DNA of 64,000 nt. Source: an uncultured Muribaculaceae bacterium (GTDB lineage Bacteria > Bacteroidota > Bacteroidia > Bacteroidales > Muribaculaceae). Positions within the stretch are counted from its first letter, which is position 1. Every line of letters begins with the position of its first letter. The notes under the pieces are model-generated. The model was not told where the DNA came from. It made no database searches and worked only from the letters and a program-made list of their open reading frames with translations. Positions 28,138 to 38,600 of the stretch are shown one piece after another. Location of the stretch: positions 1 through 64,000 of the forward strand of contig CANDNO010000004.1 of the NCBI GenBank assembly GCA_947386115.1, in the 5' to 3' direction. The position numbers and the translations under genes are program-made.

Positions 28138-29514
28138 ATGCGAACTTTATACAGGATAATCGCAGCCGTGGCAATCGTTGCGATTGCCTGTACGCGCAGC
28201 AAGGAAGCCCCCGTCGAGCATCTTCACGACGGGCAGCTCCCCGACACCCTGCGCGTAGCCACCCTGTACAGCCCCACTTCCTATTTTATATATCGCGAGG
28301 AACCCATGGGCCTCGACTACTCGCTCGTCAACCGCCTGGCCGACGACAAGTCGATGGTTCTTGACCTCGTAGTGGCTCCGAGCCTATCGTCCATGGTCGA
28401 GATGCTCGACTCGGGCATCATCGACCTCATTGCCTATCCCGTGCCGGTAACGAGCGAGTACCGCGAGCGCGTGCTCTCCTGCGGCCCATACAGCGAGACA
28501 CACCAGGTGCTGGTGCAGCCACGCCGCGCGAGCAGCGAACTCATCACCGACGTGACTCAGCTCCCGGGCCATGAAGTGTATGTCGAGAAGGATTCGAAAT
28601 ACTATTACCGCATGCACAATCTCAACGAGGAGCTCGGAGGCGGTATAGCCATTCACCCCATCGACCGTGACACACTCATAGGCGAGGACCTCATCGAGAT
28701 GGTGTCGGACGGGTCGATTCCCCTCACGGTAATCGACAGCGACATCGCACGCCTCAACCGCACGTACTACCCCAATCTCGACGTATCGCTCACGCTGAGT
28801 TTCCCTCAACGGTCGGCGTGGGGTGTGAGTCAGCGCTACCCCTGGCTTGCCGACAGTATCGACGCCTGGATGAGCGAGAAACGCCCCCGTGATGCCCGCG
28901 AGCGTCTACTGCGCCGCTACTTCGAGCTTGCAAAGGATGATCCCTCAAGCGTCCCGGTCGACCTCACGCGAGGACACATCTCGCCCTACGACAACATCTT
29001 CAAGAAAATGGCAGCCACAATCGACTACGACTGGCGACTGCTTGCATCGCAGGGGTATGTCGAGAGCCACTTCGACTCCACGCGCGTTTCATGGGCCGGA
29101 GCCCGCGGCATCATGCAGATAATGCCGTCGACAGCCCGTGCCTACGGAGCAAGCCCCGACAGCCTCGCCAACCCATCGGAAAGCATACACACCGCGACAC
29201 TGATTCTGCGCGACCTGAACAAATCGTTGTCACGACTGGTAAAAGACCCCGAGGAACGCACCAAATTCATTCTCGGAGCCTACAACTCGGGACTGGCCCA
29301 CATTTACGACGCGATAGCGCTTGCCGAAAAACTCGGCTACAACCCCCAGGTGTGGGACGGCAACGTGGCCGAGTGCCTGTTGCTGAAAGCCAACCCCGAG
29401 TATTACAACGACCCGGTGTGCAAATTCGGCTACTTCCGCGGACGCCAGACCACGACCTACGTAAACCACGTTATGGCTTTTTACACCCGTTGTAAACAAT
29501 ATATCGCCGAATAA
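28138..29514 (+). CDS. MltF-like membrane-bound lytic transglycosylase, lipoprotein
   Basis: Cleaves peptidoglycan glycan strands to 1,6-anhydro ends. The 458-residue protein starts with a lipoprotein signal ending at the Cys of VAIACTRS. Residues about 35-260 are a periplasmic solute-binding-like domain (LRVATLYSPTSYFIYREEPMG), which regulates the enzyme in MltF. The SLT domain follows, with catalytic Glu309 in GYVESHFDST, then WAGARGIMQIMPSTARAYG and the final AYNSGLAHIYDA. It is 18 bases after purM, and precedes a second peptidoglycan enzyme (M23) two genes on. Confidence 0.93.
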   Translation: MRTLYRIIAAVAIVAIACTRSKEAPVEHLHDGQLPDTLRVATLYSPTSYFIYREEPMGLDYSLVNRLADDKSMVLDLVVAPSLSSMVEMLDSGIIDLIAYPVPVTSEYRERVLSCGPYSETHQVLVQPRRASSELITDVTQLPGHEVYVEKDSKYYYRMHNLNEELGGGIAIHPIDRDTLIGEDLIEMVSDGSIPLTVIDSDIARLNRTYYPNLDVSLTLSFPQRSAWGVSQRYPWLADSIDAWMSEKRPRDARERLLRRYFELAKDDPSSVPVDLTRGHISPYDNIFKKMAATIDYDWRLLASQGYVESHFDSTRVSWAGARGIMQIMPSTARAYGASPDSLANPSESIHTATLILRDLNKSLSRLVKDPEERTKFILGAYNSGLAHIYDAIALAEKLGYNPQVWDGNVAECLLLKANPEYYNDPVCKFGYFRGRQTTTYVNHVMAFYTRCKQYIAE

Positions 29515-29517
29515 CGT

Positions 29518-29525
29518 TATATTTG
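29518..29525 (+). promoter_or_regulatory. -7 box for the DUF3332 gene
   Basis: TATATTTG, a full TAnnTTTG match, just after the transglycosylase stop and 57 bases before the DUF3332 ATG. A TTG lies 25 bases upstream of it, longer than optimal. Confidence 0.4.
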
Positions 29526-29582
29526 TAATCTGTTTCAACGTATATTTTAATTCAATCACAATACAACTCAACCAACACAGTC

Positions 29583-30128
29583 ATGAAAAAAACTTACATG
29601 AGCGTTGCAGTTATCTTAACTCTCGCAGCTTCAGTTCTTTGCACTTCTTGCATAGGTTCGTTCTCACTCACCAACAAACTCCTGGCATGGAACCGCACGA
29701 TCGACAACAAGTTTGTCAACGAGCTCGTTTTCTTTGCCCTCTGGATTGTGCCCGTATATGAGGTATCGGCTCTTGCCGACGTTCTCGTGCTCAACAGCAT
29801 CGAGTTCTGGAGTGGTGAGAATCCCGTAGCATGCGGCACAAAGGTTATCGAGGGTCAGGATGGCCGTTACCTGGTAGAATGTGACGGCAAAGGCTACACC
29901 ATCAAGAGCGAGAACGACGGCAGCATCGTACGCCTCGACTTCGACTCTGACAGCCGCACATGGAGCGTTGTCGACAACGAGCAGAGCTATCCTTTGATGA
30001 CATTTGTCGACGACACCCACGTTAACATGATCACACCCGACGGCACCATGACCACTGTCGAGGTATCGCAGGCCGGTGTCTGGGCCTACCAGCAGGTAGC
30101 TACAGGTTCATTCACCGCTCAAAACTAA
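29583..30128 (+). CDS. DUF3332 family lipoprotein
   Basis: Small exported protein of 181 residues with unknown function. A lipobox is seen at TSCIGSF after a hydrophobic N-terminus. The conserved SLTNKLLAWNRTIDNKFVNE, followed by a hydrophobic stretch FFALWIVPVYEVSALADVL and EFWSGENP, is the hallmark of DUF3332. The C-terminal half is beta-rich (DGSIVRLDFDSDSRTW). One predicted membrane segment near residue 50 would make it an unusual lipoprotein that also crosses or touches the inner membrane. The M23 gene starts 6 bases after the stop. Confidence 0.8.
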   Translation: MKKTYMSVAVILTLAASVLCTSCIGSFSLTNKLLAWNRTIDNKFVNELVFFALWIVPVYEVSALADVLVLNSIEFWSGENPVACGTKVIEGQDGRYLVECDGKGYTIKSENDGSIVRLDFDSDSRTWSVVDNEQSYPLMTFVDDTHVNMITPDGTMTTVEVSQAGVWAYQQVATGSFTAQN

Positions 30129-30134
30129 TAGATA

Positions 30135-31847
30135 GTGAATCTGAAAAGTATAGCAGCCGTGGTTGTCTCGCTGACAGCCACGGCCTTTTCGGCTTTCGGG
30201 CAGATTGCTTCCCGGCCGGCATCGCCGTCAAAGGCCAATCTGCGCGTACCGCTCGATATTCCGCTGCTGTTGAGCGGCAACTTCGGTGAGTTGCGCACCA
30301 ACCACTTCCACTCGGGCCTCGACTTCAAGACCCAGGGTCGCACCGGCCTGCCTGTATATTGTGCCGCCGACGGCTACGTGAGCCGCATCGTCGTCTCGCC
30401 GTGGGGATTCGGCCGTGCTGTATATGTCACCCACCCCGACCTTGGCCTTACGACGGTCTACGGTCACCTCGAGTCGTTCTCAGGCAAGATCGACCGCCCG
30501 GTGAGAGAGCGTCAATATGTAGCCGAGTCATTCCGCATCGACACCACGTTCGAGCCCGGCGAGATTCCCGTCAAGCGAGGCGAAGTCTTGGGACGTAGCG
30601 GCAACGCAGGTTCATCGGGCGGCCCCCACCTGCACATGGACGTGCGCAACGCCATCAACGAGCATGCCCTCGACCCTATGGCCTACTATGCCTCGGCGCT
30701 GAAAGACAACGTGCGCCCCGAGGTGAGAGCCATCGCACTCTATCCCCGCGAGGGACTGGTCGACGGAGCCACCCGCCCCGTCTATCACAGCGCGAAAACA
30801 CTCACTGCACCCTTTACCGCCTGGGGTCGCGTGACGCCCGGCATCAAGGCCTACGACCGCATGACCGGCACGACCAACATCTACGGCGTCAAATACCTAA
30901 CTCTGCTCTGTGACGGCGACACTATCTACAGGCGCGTGATCGATCACTTCGACTTCGATCGCTCGCGGGCTGTCAACACGCTCGTGGAGTATGGCGACGT
31001 CATCGACTCCAACTCCTGGTTCATGATTACGGAACTTCCCGAGTCGCGCCCGCTTGAGGACATCGTCACAGCCACCGGCGACGGAACGCTCGACATTGAC
31101 ACCGAGCGCGACTATCGCCTTGAATTCATCCTCGAGGACCACCACGGCAACGTCACCCGCGCGCCGTTCACCATCAAAGGAAAGCGTGAAGACTTACCCA
31201 TCCCCGAGCCCGACGGCGACGGCCAGCTGCTCACCTACGACCGGGAGCACACTGTTATGACCGACGACGGAGCCACAGCCACCCTGCCCGCCGGTACGCT
31301 CTACAGCGACTGTATCGTCAACATCACCCCATCGGCAGTTCCGGCCGGTTATCTGTCGAGGCGCTACCGTGTAGGCAACCGCCACGTGCCCCTCACCGGC
31401 GACTACACCCTCACGATACCCCTCACCGACGAGCGCCATGCCGACAAACGCCGATACACCCTCGTGCGACTCGACGGACGCAAACCGGTAGCCGTACCGT
31501 CGACCTACCTCACGGGCGGACGCATACAGGCACAGGTGAACCGCTTTGGCGATTATGCCGTGACGAGCGACACAATCCCGCCCAAAATCACCCCCGTCAC
31601 CCCCGAGAAATGGGGCACGCGCGGTCGCGTTACATATAAAATAAGCGACAACCTGTCGGGCATCGACACCTACCGCGGTGAGATCGACGGTCGCTGGGTG
31701 ATGTTCGAGCTCGACGGCAAGACCGGCACTCTCACCTACACCCTCGACCCCGAACGCCTCCCCGCCCGGAGCCGTCACAAGGTGTCGCTCACCGTCACCG
31801 ACGCGGCCGGCAACACCGCCACCCACACCCGCACCTTCTCCCGCTAA
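30135..31847 (+). CDS. M23 family metallopeptidase (peptidoglycan endopeptidase)
   Basis: Exported protein of 570 residues with signal peptide AVVVSLTATAFSAFGQ. The LytM domain comes first (about 40-190): zinc ligands His59 and Asp63 (HFHSGLDFKTQ), then YGHLESF and GGPHLHMD. All ligands are present, so it is likely active rather than an EnvC-like regulator. The rest (about 200-570) is beta-rich, with Ig-like repeats (TYRGEIDGRWVMFELDG, VSLTVTDAAGNTATHTRTF). The start is a GTG at 30135, six bases after the DUF3332 stop; no better start is visible. Confidence 0.93.
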   Translation: MNLKSIAAVVVSLTATAFSAFGQIASRPASPSKANLRVPLDIPLLLSGNFGELRTNHFHSGLDFKTQGRTGLPVYCAADGYVSRIVVSPWGFGRAVYVTHPDLGLTTVYGHLESFSGKIDRPVRERQYVAESFRIDTTFEPGEIPVKRGEVLGRSGNAGSSGGPHLHMDVRNAINEHALDPMAYYASALKDNVRPEVRAIALYPREGLVDGATRPVYHSAKTLTAPFTAWGRVTPGIKAYDRMTGTTNIYGVKYLTLLCDGDTIYRRVIDHFDFDRSRAVNTLVEYGDVIDSNSWFMITELPESRPLEDIVTATGDGTLDIDTERDYRLEFILEDHHGNVTRAPFTIKGKREDLPIPEPDGDGQLLTYDREHTVMTDDGATATLPAGTLYSDCIVNITPSAVPAGYLSRRYRVGNRHVPLTGDYTLTIPLTDERHADKRRYTLVRLDGRKPVAVPSTYLTGGRIQAQVNRFGDYAVTSDTIPPKITPVTPEKWGTRGRVTYKISDNLSGIDTYRGEIDGRWVMFELDGKTGTLTYTLDPERLPARSRHKVSLTVTDAAGNTATHTRTFSR

Positions 31848-31969
31848 TCGCTGGAATTAACCGCCACCTTGGTAGCGTGTGTGTTGGCGGATGCGAATTA
31901 AAAACAAAAAAAATTAAGGTAGCCAACAAATAAAACCCTAAAATGGTATAGAGGATAGAGAAAAAAGAT

Positions 31970-31977
31970 TATCTTTG
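31970..31977 (+). promoter_or_regulatory. -7 box of the phosphohexose mutase gene
   Basis: TATCTTTG, full TAnnTTTG match, about 68 bases before the ATG; the -33 side (ATGG) is weak. Confidence 0.45.
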
Positions 31978-32045
31978 CCATTAAGTTAATTTACTTAAAT
32001 CTTTACCGCGAAAAGTATCTTATACAATATTAATATCGAATTATT

Positions 32046-33791
32046 ATGGATAACGAACAACTTCTTCAACAAGTTACCGCCAAGGCTCAGGCCTGGCTTG
32101 GCGAGGGTTACGACGCTGAAACCCGCGCCGAGGTAAAACGTATGCTCGAGGCCGACGACAAGACCGAGCTCATCGAGTCGTTTTATAAAGATCTCGAGTT
32201 TGGTACAGGCGGCCTGCGCGGCATCATGGGTGCCGGAAGCAACCGCATGAACATATATACCGTTGGCGCTGCCACTCAGGGCCTTGCCAACTATCTTAAG
32301 GAGGCTTTCAAGGACCTGCCCGAAATCAAGGTCGCCGTAGGCCACGACGTGCGCAACAATTCGCGCCGCTTTGCCGAGGTCGTTGCCGACGTTTTCTCGG
32401 CCAACGGTATCACGGTTTACCTCTTCGACAGCTTCCGCCCCACCCCCGAGCTTTCGTATGCCATACGTCACCTCGGCTGCCAGAGCGGTGTCAACATCAC
32501 TGCCTCTCACAACCCCAAGGAGTATAACGGCTACAAGGCTTACTGGGAGGATGGCGCACAGATCATCGCGCCCCACGATGTGAACATCATCGACCACGTC
32601 AACAAGATCAAGGCCGAGGATATCAAATTCCAGGGCGACAAATCACGCATCCACATCATAGGCCGTGACATCGACGAGCCTTACCTGGCTGCCATCAAGG
32701 GCCTGTCACTCAGCCCCGACTGCATCAAGAAGCATGCCGACCTCAAGATCGTCTACACTCCTATCCACGGTACCGGCGTAAACCTCATACCCGAGTCGCT
32801 GGCCAACTATGGCTTCACCAACATAATCCACGTTCCCGAGCAGGATGTCACGAGCGGCGACTTCCCCACCGTAGAGTCACCCAACCCCGAGAACCCGCCG
32901 GCCATGGCTATGGCTATCGCTAAGGCCAAGGAAGTTGGTGCCGACCTCGTTATGGCATCAGACCCCGACGCCGACCGCATAGGTTGCGTGATGCGCGATG
33001 CCAAGGGTGAGTATGTTCTCATCAACGGCAACCAGATCGTCATGATCCTGCTCAACTACCTCATGACACGCAACGCCGAGCTGGGCCGTCTCACAGGCAA
33101 CGAGTACATCGTCAAGACTATCGTTACCACCGAGACCATCAAGGCTATCGCCGACGCCAACAAGATCAAGATGTTTGACTGCTACACCGGCTTCAAATGG
33201 ATTGCAGCCGTTATACGCGACCACGAGAACTCGGCACGCTACCTCGGTGGCGGCGAAGAGAGCTACGGCTTCCTGGCCGAGACATTCGCCCGCGACAAAG
33301 ACGCCGTTTCGGCAATCTCGCTCATGGCCGAGGCCGCTGCATGGGCCAAGGAGAAAGGCATGGACTTCATGGCTATGCTCCAGGACATCTACATGAAGTA
33401 TGGCTTCTCTCGCGAGAAAGGCATCTCGGTAGTACGCACCGGCAAGAGCGGCGCCGAGGAAATTCAGAAGATGATGCGCGACTTCCGTGCCAACCCGCCC
33501 AAATCGCTCGGTGGCTCGAAGATCGTTACCATCAAGGACTACGACGCCCTGACTGTTACCGACGTCGTTGCAGGCAAGAGCGCACCCATGGATATGCCCA
33601 CCACATCCAACGTTCTCCAGTACTTCACCGAAGACGGCACCAAAGTATCGGTACGTCCCTCGGGAACAGAGCCCAAGATCAAATTCTACATCGAAGTCAA
33701 GGGCACCTTGGCATCGAAGGAAGACTACGACGCTTGCATCGACCGCGCCGAAGCCAAGATCAAAGCCGTCATGGCCGACCTGAACATCTAA
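32046..33791 (+). CDS. Phospho-sugar mutase (phosphoglucomutase/phosphomannomutase family)
   Basis: Interconverts hexose 1- and 6-phosphates. The length of 581 residues fits the PgcA-like group. The phosphoserine loop is TASHNPKEYNGYK with Ser154, the metal loop DPDADRIG, the sugar-binding loop GGEESYGFLA and the phosphate-binding RPSGTEPKIKFYI; all four family motifs are intact. Monocistronic, with its own promoter and a clean terminator. Whether it prefers glucose or mannose phosphates cannot be decided. Confidence 0.95.
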   Translation: MDNEQLLQQVTAKAQAWLGEGYDAETRAEVKRMLEADDKTELIESFYKDLEFGTGGLRGIMGAGSNRMNIYTVGAATQGLANYLKEAFKDLPEIKVAVGHDVRNNSRRFAEVVADVFSANGITVYLFDSFRPTPELSYAIRHLGCQSGVNITASHNPKEYNGYKAYWEDGAQIIAPHDVNIIDHVNKIKAEDIKFQGDKSRIHIIGRDIDEPYLAAIKGLSLSPDCIKKHADLKIVYTPIHGTGVNLIPESLANYGFTNIIHVPEQDVTSGDFPTVESPNPENPPAMAMAIAKAKEVGADLVMASDPDADRIGCVMRDAKGEYVLINGNQIVMILLNYLMTRNAELGRLTGNEYIVKTIVTTETIKAIADANKIKMFDCYTGFKWIAAVIRDHENSARYLGGGEESYGFLAETFARDKDAVSAISLMAEAAAWAKEKGMDFMAMLQDIYMKYGFSREKGISVVRTGKSGAEEIQKMMRDFRANPPKSLGGSKIVTIKDYDALTVTDVVAGKSAPMDMPTTSNVLQYFTEDGTKVSVRPSGTEPKIKFYIEVKGTLASKEDYDACIDRAEAKIKAVMADLNI

Positions 33792-33811
33792 TTATCGGTT
33801 AATATAAACTC

Positions 33812-33849
33812 AAAGCCCTGCGCCCGCAAAAACGACGCAGGGCTTTTTT
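33812..33849 (+). terminator. Intrinsic terminator after the mutase gene
   Basis: AAAGCCCTGCG (33812-33822) pairs perfectly with CGCAGGGCTTT (33836-33846), 13-base loop, followed by a run of Ts. It begins 21 bases after the stop codon and also shields fecR from the other side. Confidence 0.9.
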
Positions 33850-33879
33850 ATACCCTATTCCACCAAAAACGGTACGCTG

Positions 33880-34845
33880 CTATTTCTGTACATAATGGCC
33901 GGGGGAGACCTTCTCGATACGCACCTGCATCGCGGTTCCCAGAACGTACAGTGCCTGGTCGAGATCGTCGGTGGGTATCGAACCCGTGAACCGTCGCGAG
34001 GCTACCTCGCCGTCACTGAGCTGCAGGTCTATGCCATAATAGGTCAGGAGCTCGGTCGCTATGTCGCGCATGGTAGCCGACTTGAACATGAGCACCGGCT
34101 GGTTGCCGAGCATGTACTCGTCGGAGGCCGCCATGATGTCGATGCCGCCGGTCTCGTTGTTGATAATGGCGAGCTGTCCGGGCTCCATCAGGTACTGCCG
34201 CTTGGTGAGATACGACATGAGCTGTATCGACCCCTCCCTTAGGTATATCTCGGAGTACTCCTTGTAGTCGCGCGACTTTACAGCGAAGGTTGTTCCCAGC
34301 ACCTCTATCTCAAACTTGTTGACGTTGATCGTAAACGGTATGTCCTCGTGCCGGGCTATCTCAAAAAATCCCTCGCCCGTATAATTAATGTGTCGCATGT
34401 CGTTGTTGAACGACGACATCGAGTAGCTCAACTTTGACTTGGGCCCCAGCTTGATCTCCGAGCCGTCGGGCAGCATGGTCACAGAACTCTCACCGTTATC
34501 AGTCTCGATGCATATCTCGCCGGCATAGAAGCCGTCGGGAGCCTCGGCCGGACTTTGCCACAGATACCCTGCCAAAGTAGCCACCACGACCAGCGGCAGC
34601 AGTATCGCCGCACACATCGTCGCCACACGGCGCACACGACGGGCCTTGCGCTCGCTGTTTATCTCGTCGTTGATGCGGTCCTGCAGCCGGTTGACATCAC
34701 CCTGTGAGAACTCTATCGGGTCACCGGGCCGCGCAATGAGGTCGTAGATGTCGGCATCGGTCATCCCGTCGACCGACTTCTTCAGTTCCATGAGGTCAGA
34801 CATGTCTATCGTCTCATCGGTATGTCTATGCTTGTTGCGTTTCAT
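33880..34845 (-). CDS. FecR family anti-sigma factor
   Basis: Inner-membrane regulator of 321 residues that holds the adjacent ECF sigma factor until the SusC receptor signals. The cytoplasmic N-terminal part (1-75) is followed by a membrane segment at about 76-95 (CAAILLPLVVVATLAGYL). The periplasmic FecR domain (about 115-215) has ITLPDGS-like SVTMLPDGSEIKLGPKSKLSY and TGEGFFEIA; the C-terminal part (YYGIDLQLSDGEVASRRFTGSIP) resembles an STN-like domain. It follows the sigma gene by 12 bases. The receptor gene susC, which carries an STN domain, lies divergently upstream, the standard three-part arrangement. Confidence 0.93.
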   Translation of the reverse strand: MKRNKHRHTDETIDMSDLMELKKSVDGMTDADIYDLIARPGDPIEFSQGDVNRLQDRINDEINSERKARRVRRVATMCAAILLPLVVVATLAGYLWQSPAEAPDGFYAGEICIETDNGESSVTMLPDGSEIKLGPKSKLSYSMSSFNNDMRHINYTGEGFFEIARHEDIPFTINVNKFEIEVLGTTFAVKSRDYKEYSEIYLREGSIQLMSYLTKRQYLMEPGQLAIINNETGGIDIMAASDEYMLGNQPVLMFKSATMRDIATELLTYYGIDLQLSDGEVASRRFTGSIPTDDLDQALYVLGTAMQVRIEKVSPGHYVQK

Positions 34846-34857
34846 AACGTAATGATG

Positions 34858-35397
34858 TTACAATAAGTTTCTTAGAATTTTGAGTCCCTCAGAGATGCCG
34901 TTCTTCACGGTTTTCTCCGATATGTTCAAGGCCTGGGCTATCTCGCTGTTGGACAGCCCTCTGATACGCGACATTATAATCATATTCTGCAGCCGCGACG
35001 GGAGCTTTGACAGCGCGATGTCAAAACGCCGGCAGAACTCCTCATACTCGAGATTGTTCACGCTGTCGGCCACAAGGTCATTCTGCAACTCCATGTAATC
35101 CTGGAATATAGGCATCTTAAGCGACTGCCTGTACAAGTCGATGCGGCGCTTGTAGGCAATGGAGAACAGCAGCGTGCGTATATCTATATCGTCAGTGAGC
35201 TTCGCCCGGTTTTTCCAGAACTCCATGAATATGTCATGGACAATTTCCTCGGCATCCTCCTTCGTCAGGGCCACGCGCCCTATATAGAGCAGGAGCCTGT
35301 GGGCATACAGCGAGTACACCGTGTTGAAGACCTTGAGGGACCCGCCCCTGATGGCCGCAACGATATTTCTATTTAATTCATTATCAGTGGAACTCAT
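34858..35397 (-). CDS. ECF RNA polymerase sigma-70 factor
   Basis: Alternative sigma factor of 179 residues. Region 2 lies at about 20-90 (YSLYAHRLLLYIGRVALTKEDAEEIVHDIF), region 4 at about 120-175 (LPSRLQNMIIMSRIRGLSNSEIAQALNISEKTVK, a helix-turn-helix). It should recognise the promoter of the divergent susC operon. Its own gene has a consensus housekeeping promoter immediately upstream, so basal sigma/anti-sigma supply does not depend on the inducer. Partner FecR lies 12 bases downstream. Confidence 0.95.
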   Translation of the reverse strand: MSSTDNELNRNIVAAIRGGSLKVFNTVYSLYAHRLLLYIGRVALTKEDAEEIVHDIFMEFWKNRAKLTDDIDIRTLLFSIAYKRRIDLYRQSLKMPIFQDYMELQNDLVADSVNNLEYEEFCRRFDIALSKLPSRLQNMIIMSRIRGLSNSEIAQALNISEKTVKNGISEGLKILRNLL

Positions 35398-35420
35398 TAT
35401 ATGCCGTTAAAATTCGGCTG

Positions 35421-35452
35421 CAAAATTAACTTAATTTATCGTATAAACCCAA
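35421..35452 (-). promoter_or_regulatory. Housekeeping promoter of the sigma/anti-sigma pair
   Basis: On the - strand TTG (35452-35450), a 21-base spacer and TAATTTTG (35428-35421). It ends 24 bases before the sigma ATG. No such consensus is seen facing susC, in line with susC using the ECF sigma factor. Confidence 0.65.
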
Positions 35453-35639
35453 TGTTGTGAAATAAAACGCATATATGTTATAAAACATAAAATTTTTTTG
35501 GGACTTTCCCCCGCGATGTTCGATTACTTGAATGTAGGGCATGTTCAGCCCGGCCATAGAAAAACTTTAACGTTGTAGAGCGACACCCAATACCATGCAC
35601 AATTAAAAACCAATTACTCAATAATTTAAACCAATCACA

Positions 35640-38600
35640 ATGAGCAGTAAAATTTTTAAGTCACTGTTCCTGTGTCTATGCTTCATGATGTTCTGCGGCT
35701 CGGCCAGGGCCCAGGCAACGCCTACCGTCGACATAGACCTCACGAACAGTTCTCTTCAAACACTGTTTGAAACCATCGAGAAACAGACACCTTATGTGTT
35801 CTCTTACCGTGATGACGTGCTTGATACCTCCAAGACGGTATCGATAAAGTGCACCGGCATGTCGGTCGACAAAGTGCTTGACCAGGCACTTGCAGGAACC
35901 GACATCACATACCAGATCGTGTCAGACAAGTCGATCGTCATCAAGCCCCGCGAGAAATCCTCCGATGGCAACGCCCCCAAGATCACCGTCACCGGTACTG
36001 TCTATGACAATACCGACGAGCCCATCATCGGCGGCACCGTGCTCGTCAAGGGCACCAGCAACGGCGTAGCCACCGACTTTGACGGCAACTTCACCCTCAA
36101 CAACGTCCCCGAGGATGCCGAGATCGTGTTCTCATACATCGGTTTCAACACCATGTCGATAAAGGCCAGCGACACCGCCGCCCTTGCACATGTAGTAATG
36201 ACCGAGAACTCGCAGATACTCGACGAGGTCGTTGTCGTAGGTTACGGTGTGCAAAAGAAACGCGACGTTTCAACTGCTATATCACAGATTAAAGCCAGCG
36301 ACATTGCCGACTTACCATCAAGCGACTTTCGCCAATCTATGGCAGGTAAAATGCCTGGTGTGACTGTAATGCAGACATCAGGAGATCCCGAGGGTAACAA
36401 CATGATGGTTCGAGTGCGTGGTGTAAGCTCGGCAACAGCCGGTAACGACCCGCTGTACATTGTTGACGGTGTACCTATGGAGAACGGACTCGGAAATATC
36501 AACCCCAACGATATTGAGAGTCTCGAGGTACTTAAGGATGCTTCTGCTGCCGCCATCTACGGTTCGCGAGGTTCGAACGGCGTAATCATCATTACTACCA
36601 AGAAAGGAACTACCGAGCGAGCATCGGTATCGTATGACGGCTGGGTAGCATGGGACAAGGTATCTAAGAAAATAGACCTCATGAACGCCTACCAGTATGC
36701 CCAGTATTCGGCTGAGGCTCATACGAATGCTTACCTCGACCTACATCCGGGCGGTACTGAGCCTAACGGTTCGCGTCCCGAGTCATATTCCAATTATCCC
36801 GTAGAACTGGAGCCCTATCTACAAGGTGTAGCCGGATTAACCGATACCGACTGGCAGGATGAAATATTCCGCACCGGCATATCGACCAACCATAACCTGT
36901 CGATCAGCGGCAAAGCAGGTGATACCAACTATTTCGTATCGGCCAATTATTTGAAAAAGGAAGGTGTAATCATCAACTCAGACTACAAGAAATACTCGTT
37001 TCGCGCAAATGTAGACGGTAAATATCAGCGCCTTAGCTATGGTGTAAACATGTCACCGTCTTACTCCGAGAGTGACCGAGTCAACGCTTCCGGTTCGTAT
37101 GGCAGCAGCGGTGTTGTACAATCAGCTCTCACATCAAGCCCAATATGGCCTGTTTATAACGCCGACGGTTCGTTCAACTGGCAGGGCAACGGCTACTGGC
37201 GTATAGGCAATGACTACCAACACAATGAGATACTCAACCCGGTTGCACTCGCAACGCTCAACAAGGACAAGGTAACACGCTTCAATTTCACCGGTCGCGT
37301 TTATGTCGGTTTCGACTTTGGCCGTGGCTTCAAGTTCCAGACCTCGCTTGGCGGTAACTATTATGGTGCAAACAATGAAACTTACCGTCCATCGACACTT
37401 CCTCTCTTGGGCAAGGACAATTATGACAAGCCATCCAATCCCGTGGCTGAGGCCTCAACCGGAAGCTATTACAACTGGCTCGTCGAGAACCAGCTTACCT
37501 GGAACCGTGATTTCGGTAATCACAGTATCAACGCCGTAGTCGTACAGTCAGCACAGAAAGAGACCTACAAAGGAGTGTGGGTCAAGGCTACCGACTACCC
37601 CAACGACTATATCCAAACAATTACAGGCGGAACTGTAGCCGACGGTACTTCGAAAACCACCCAGTGGTCTCTTGCTTCATATCTTGCGCGCGTACAGTAT
37701 TCATACGACGGTATATATATGCTCTCGGCAGCAATACGTGCCGACGGCTCTTCGCGATTCGGCAAAAACAATCGTTGGGGTTATTTCCCCTCAGCATCGG
37801 CAGCATGGCGCTTTACCGGTGAAGATTTCTTCCGCGATATCCAATCAATGCGTTGGCTCGAAGATGGTAAGATCCGATTCAGCTATGGCGAGACCGGTAA
37901 CTTCAATATTGGCAATTACGAGCATCTTTCTACTATGGGAATCGAAGACTATATCTTGGGCCCGGGTAACGGTTCGCTCGTGAGCGGCTATAAACCTACT
38001 TCGGTCGACAATCCCGACCTTACATGGGAGAAGACCCGCATGATCAACGTCGGACTCGACCTGCGTGCATTCAATGGTTTTCTTACATTTACCGGTGAAT
38101 ATTACGACGCCGACACCCATGATATGCTGCAAAAGGTTCTCGTACCACGAGCCACAGGCTACGGCACAACTTTGATGAATATAGGTAGAGTAAACAACCA
38201 CGGTGTCGAGCTGTCGCTCGGCTCTCGCCATACATTTGCCAATCAATTCACCTACAGTTTCAATGCTACATGGGCCAAGAACTGGAACGAGGTAAAGGAA
38301 CTGGGACAGAACAATGCCCCGATCATCTCGTCGGGCTCGGTAGCCCATGCCTATTATATCACTGAGGTAGGCAAGCCCATCGGCAGCTACTATCTTATGG
38401 TACAAGACGGAGTGTTCAAAAACGAAGAAGAACTTAAGTCGTACCCACACTTTGACAACACACGCCCGGGCGACTTCAAGTTTGTCGACGTCAACGGTGA
38501 CGGCGTGATTGACGTAAATACCGACCGAACCGTTGTGGGTAATTATATGCCCGATTTCACCTACGGTTTCAACGGTCAGTTAATGTGGAAAGGTATCGAT

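Noticed and set aside
31861..31890. CCGCCA/TGGCGG hairpin after the M23 gene
   Set aside because: Only six pairs with an 18-base loop and followed by A-rich, not T-rich, sequence; not a convincing terminator.
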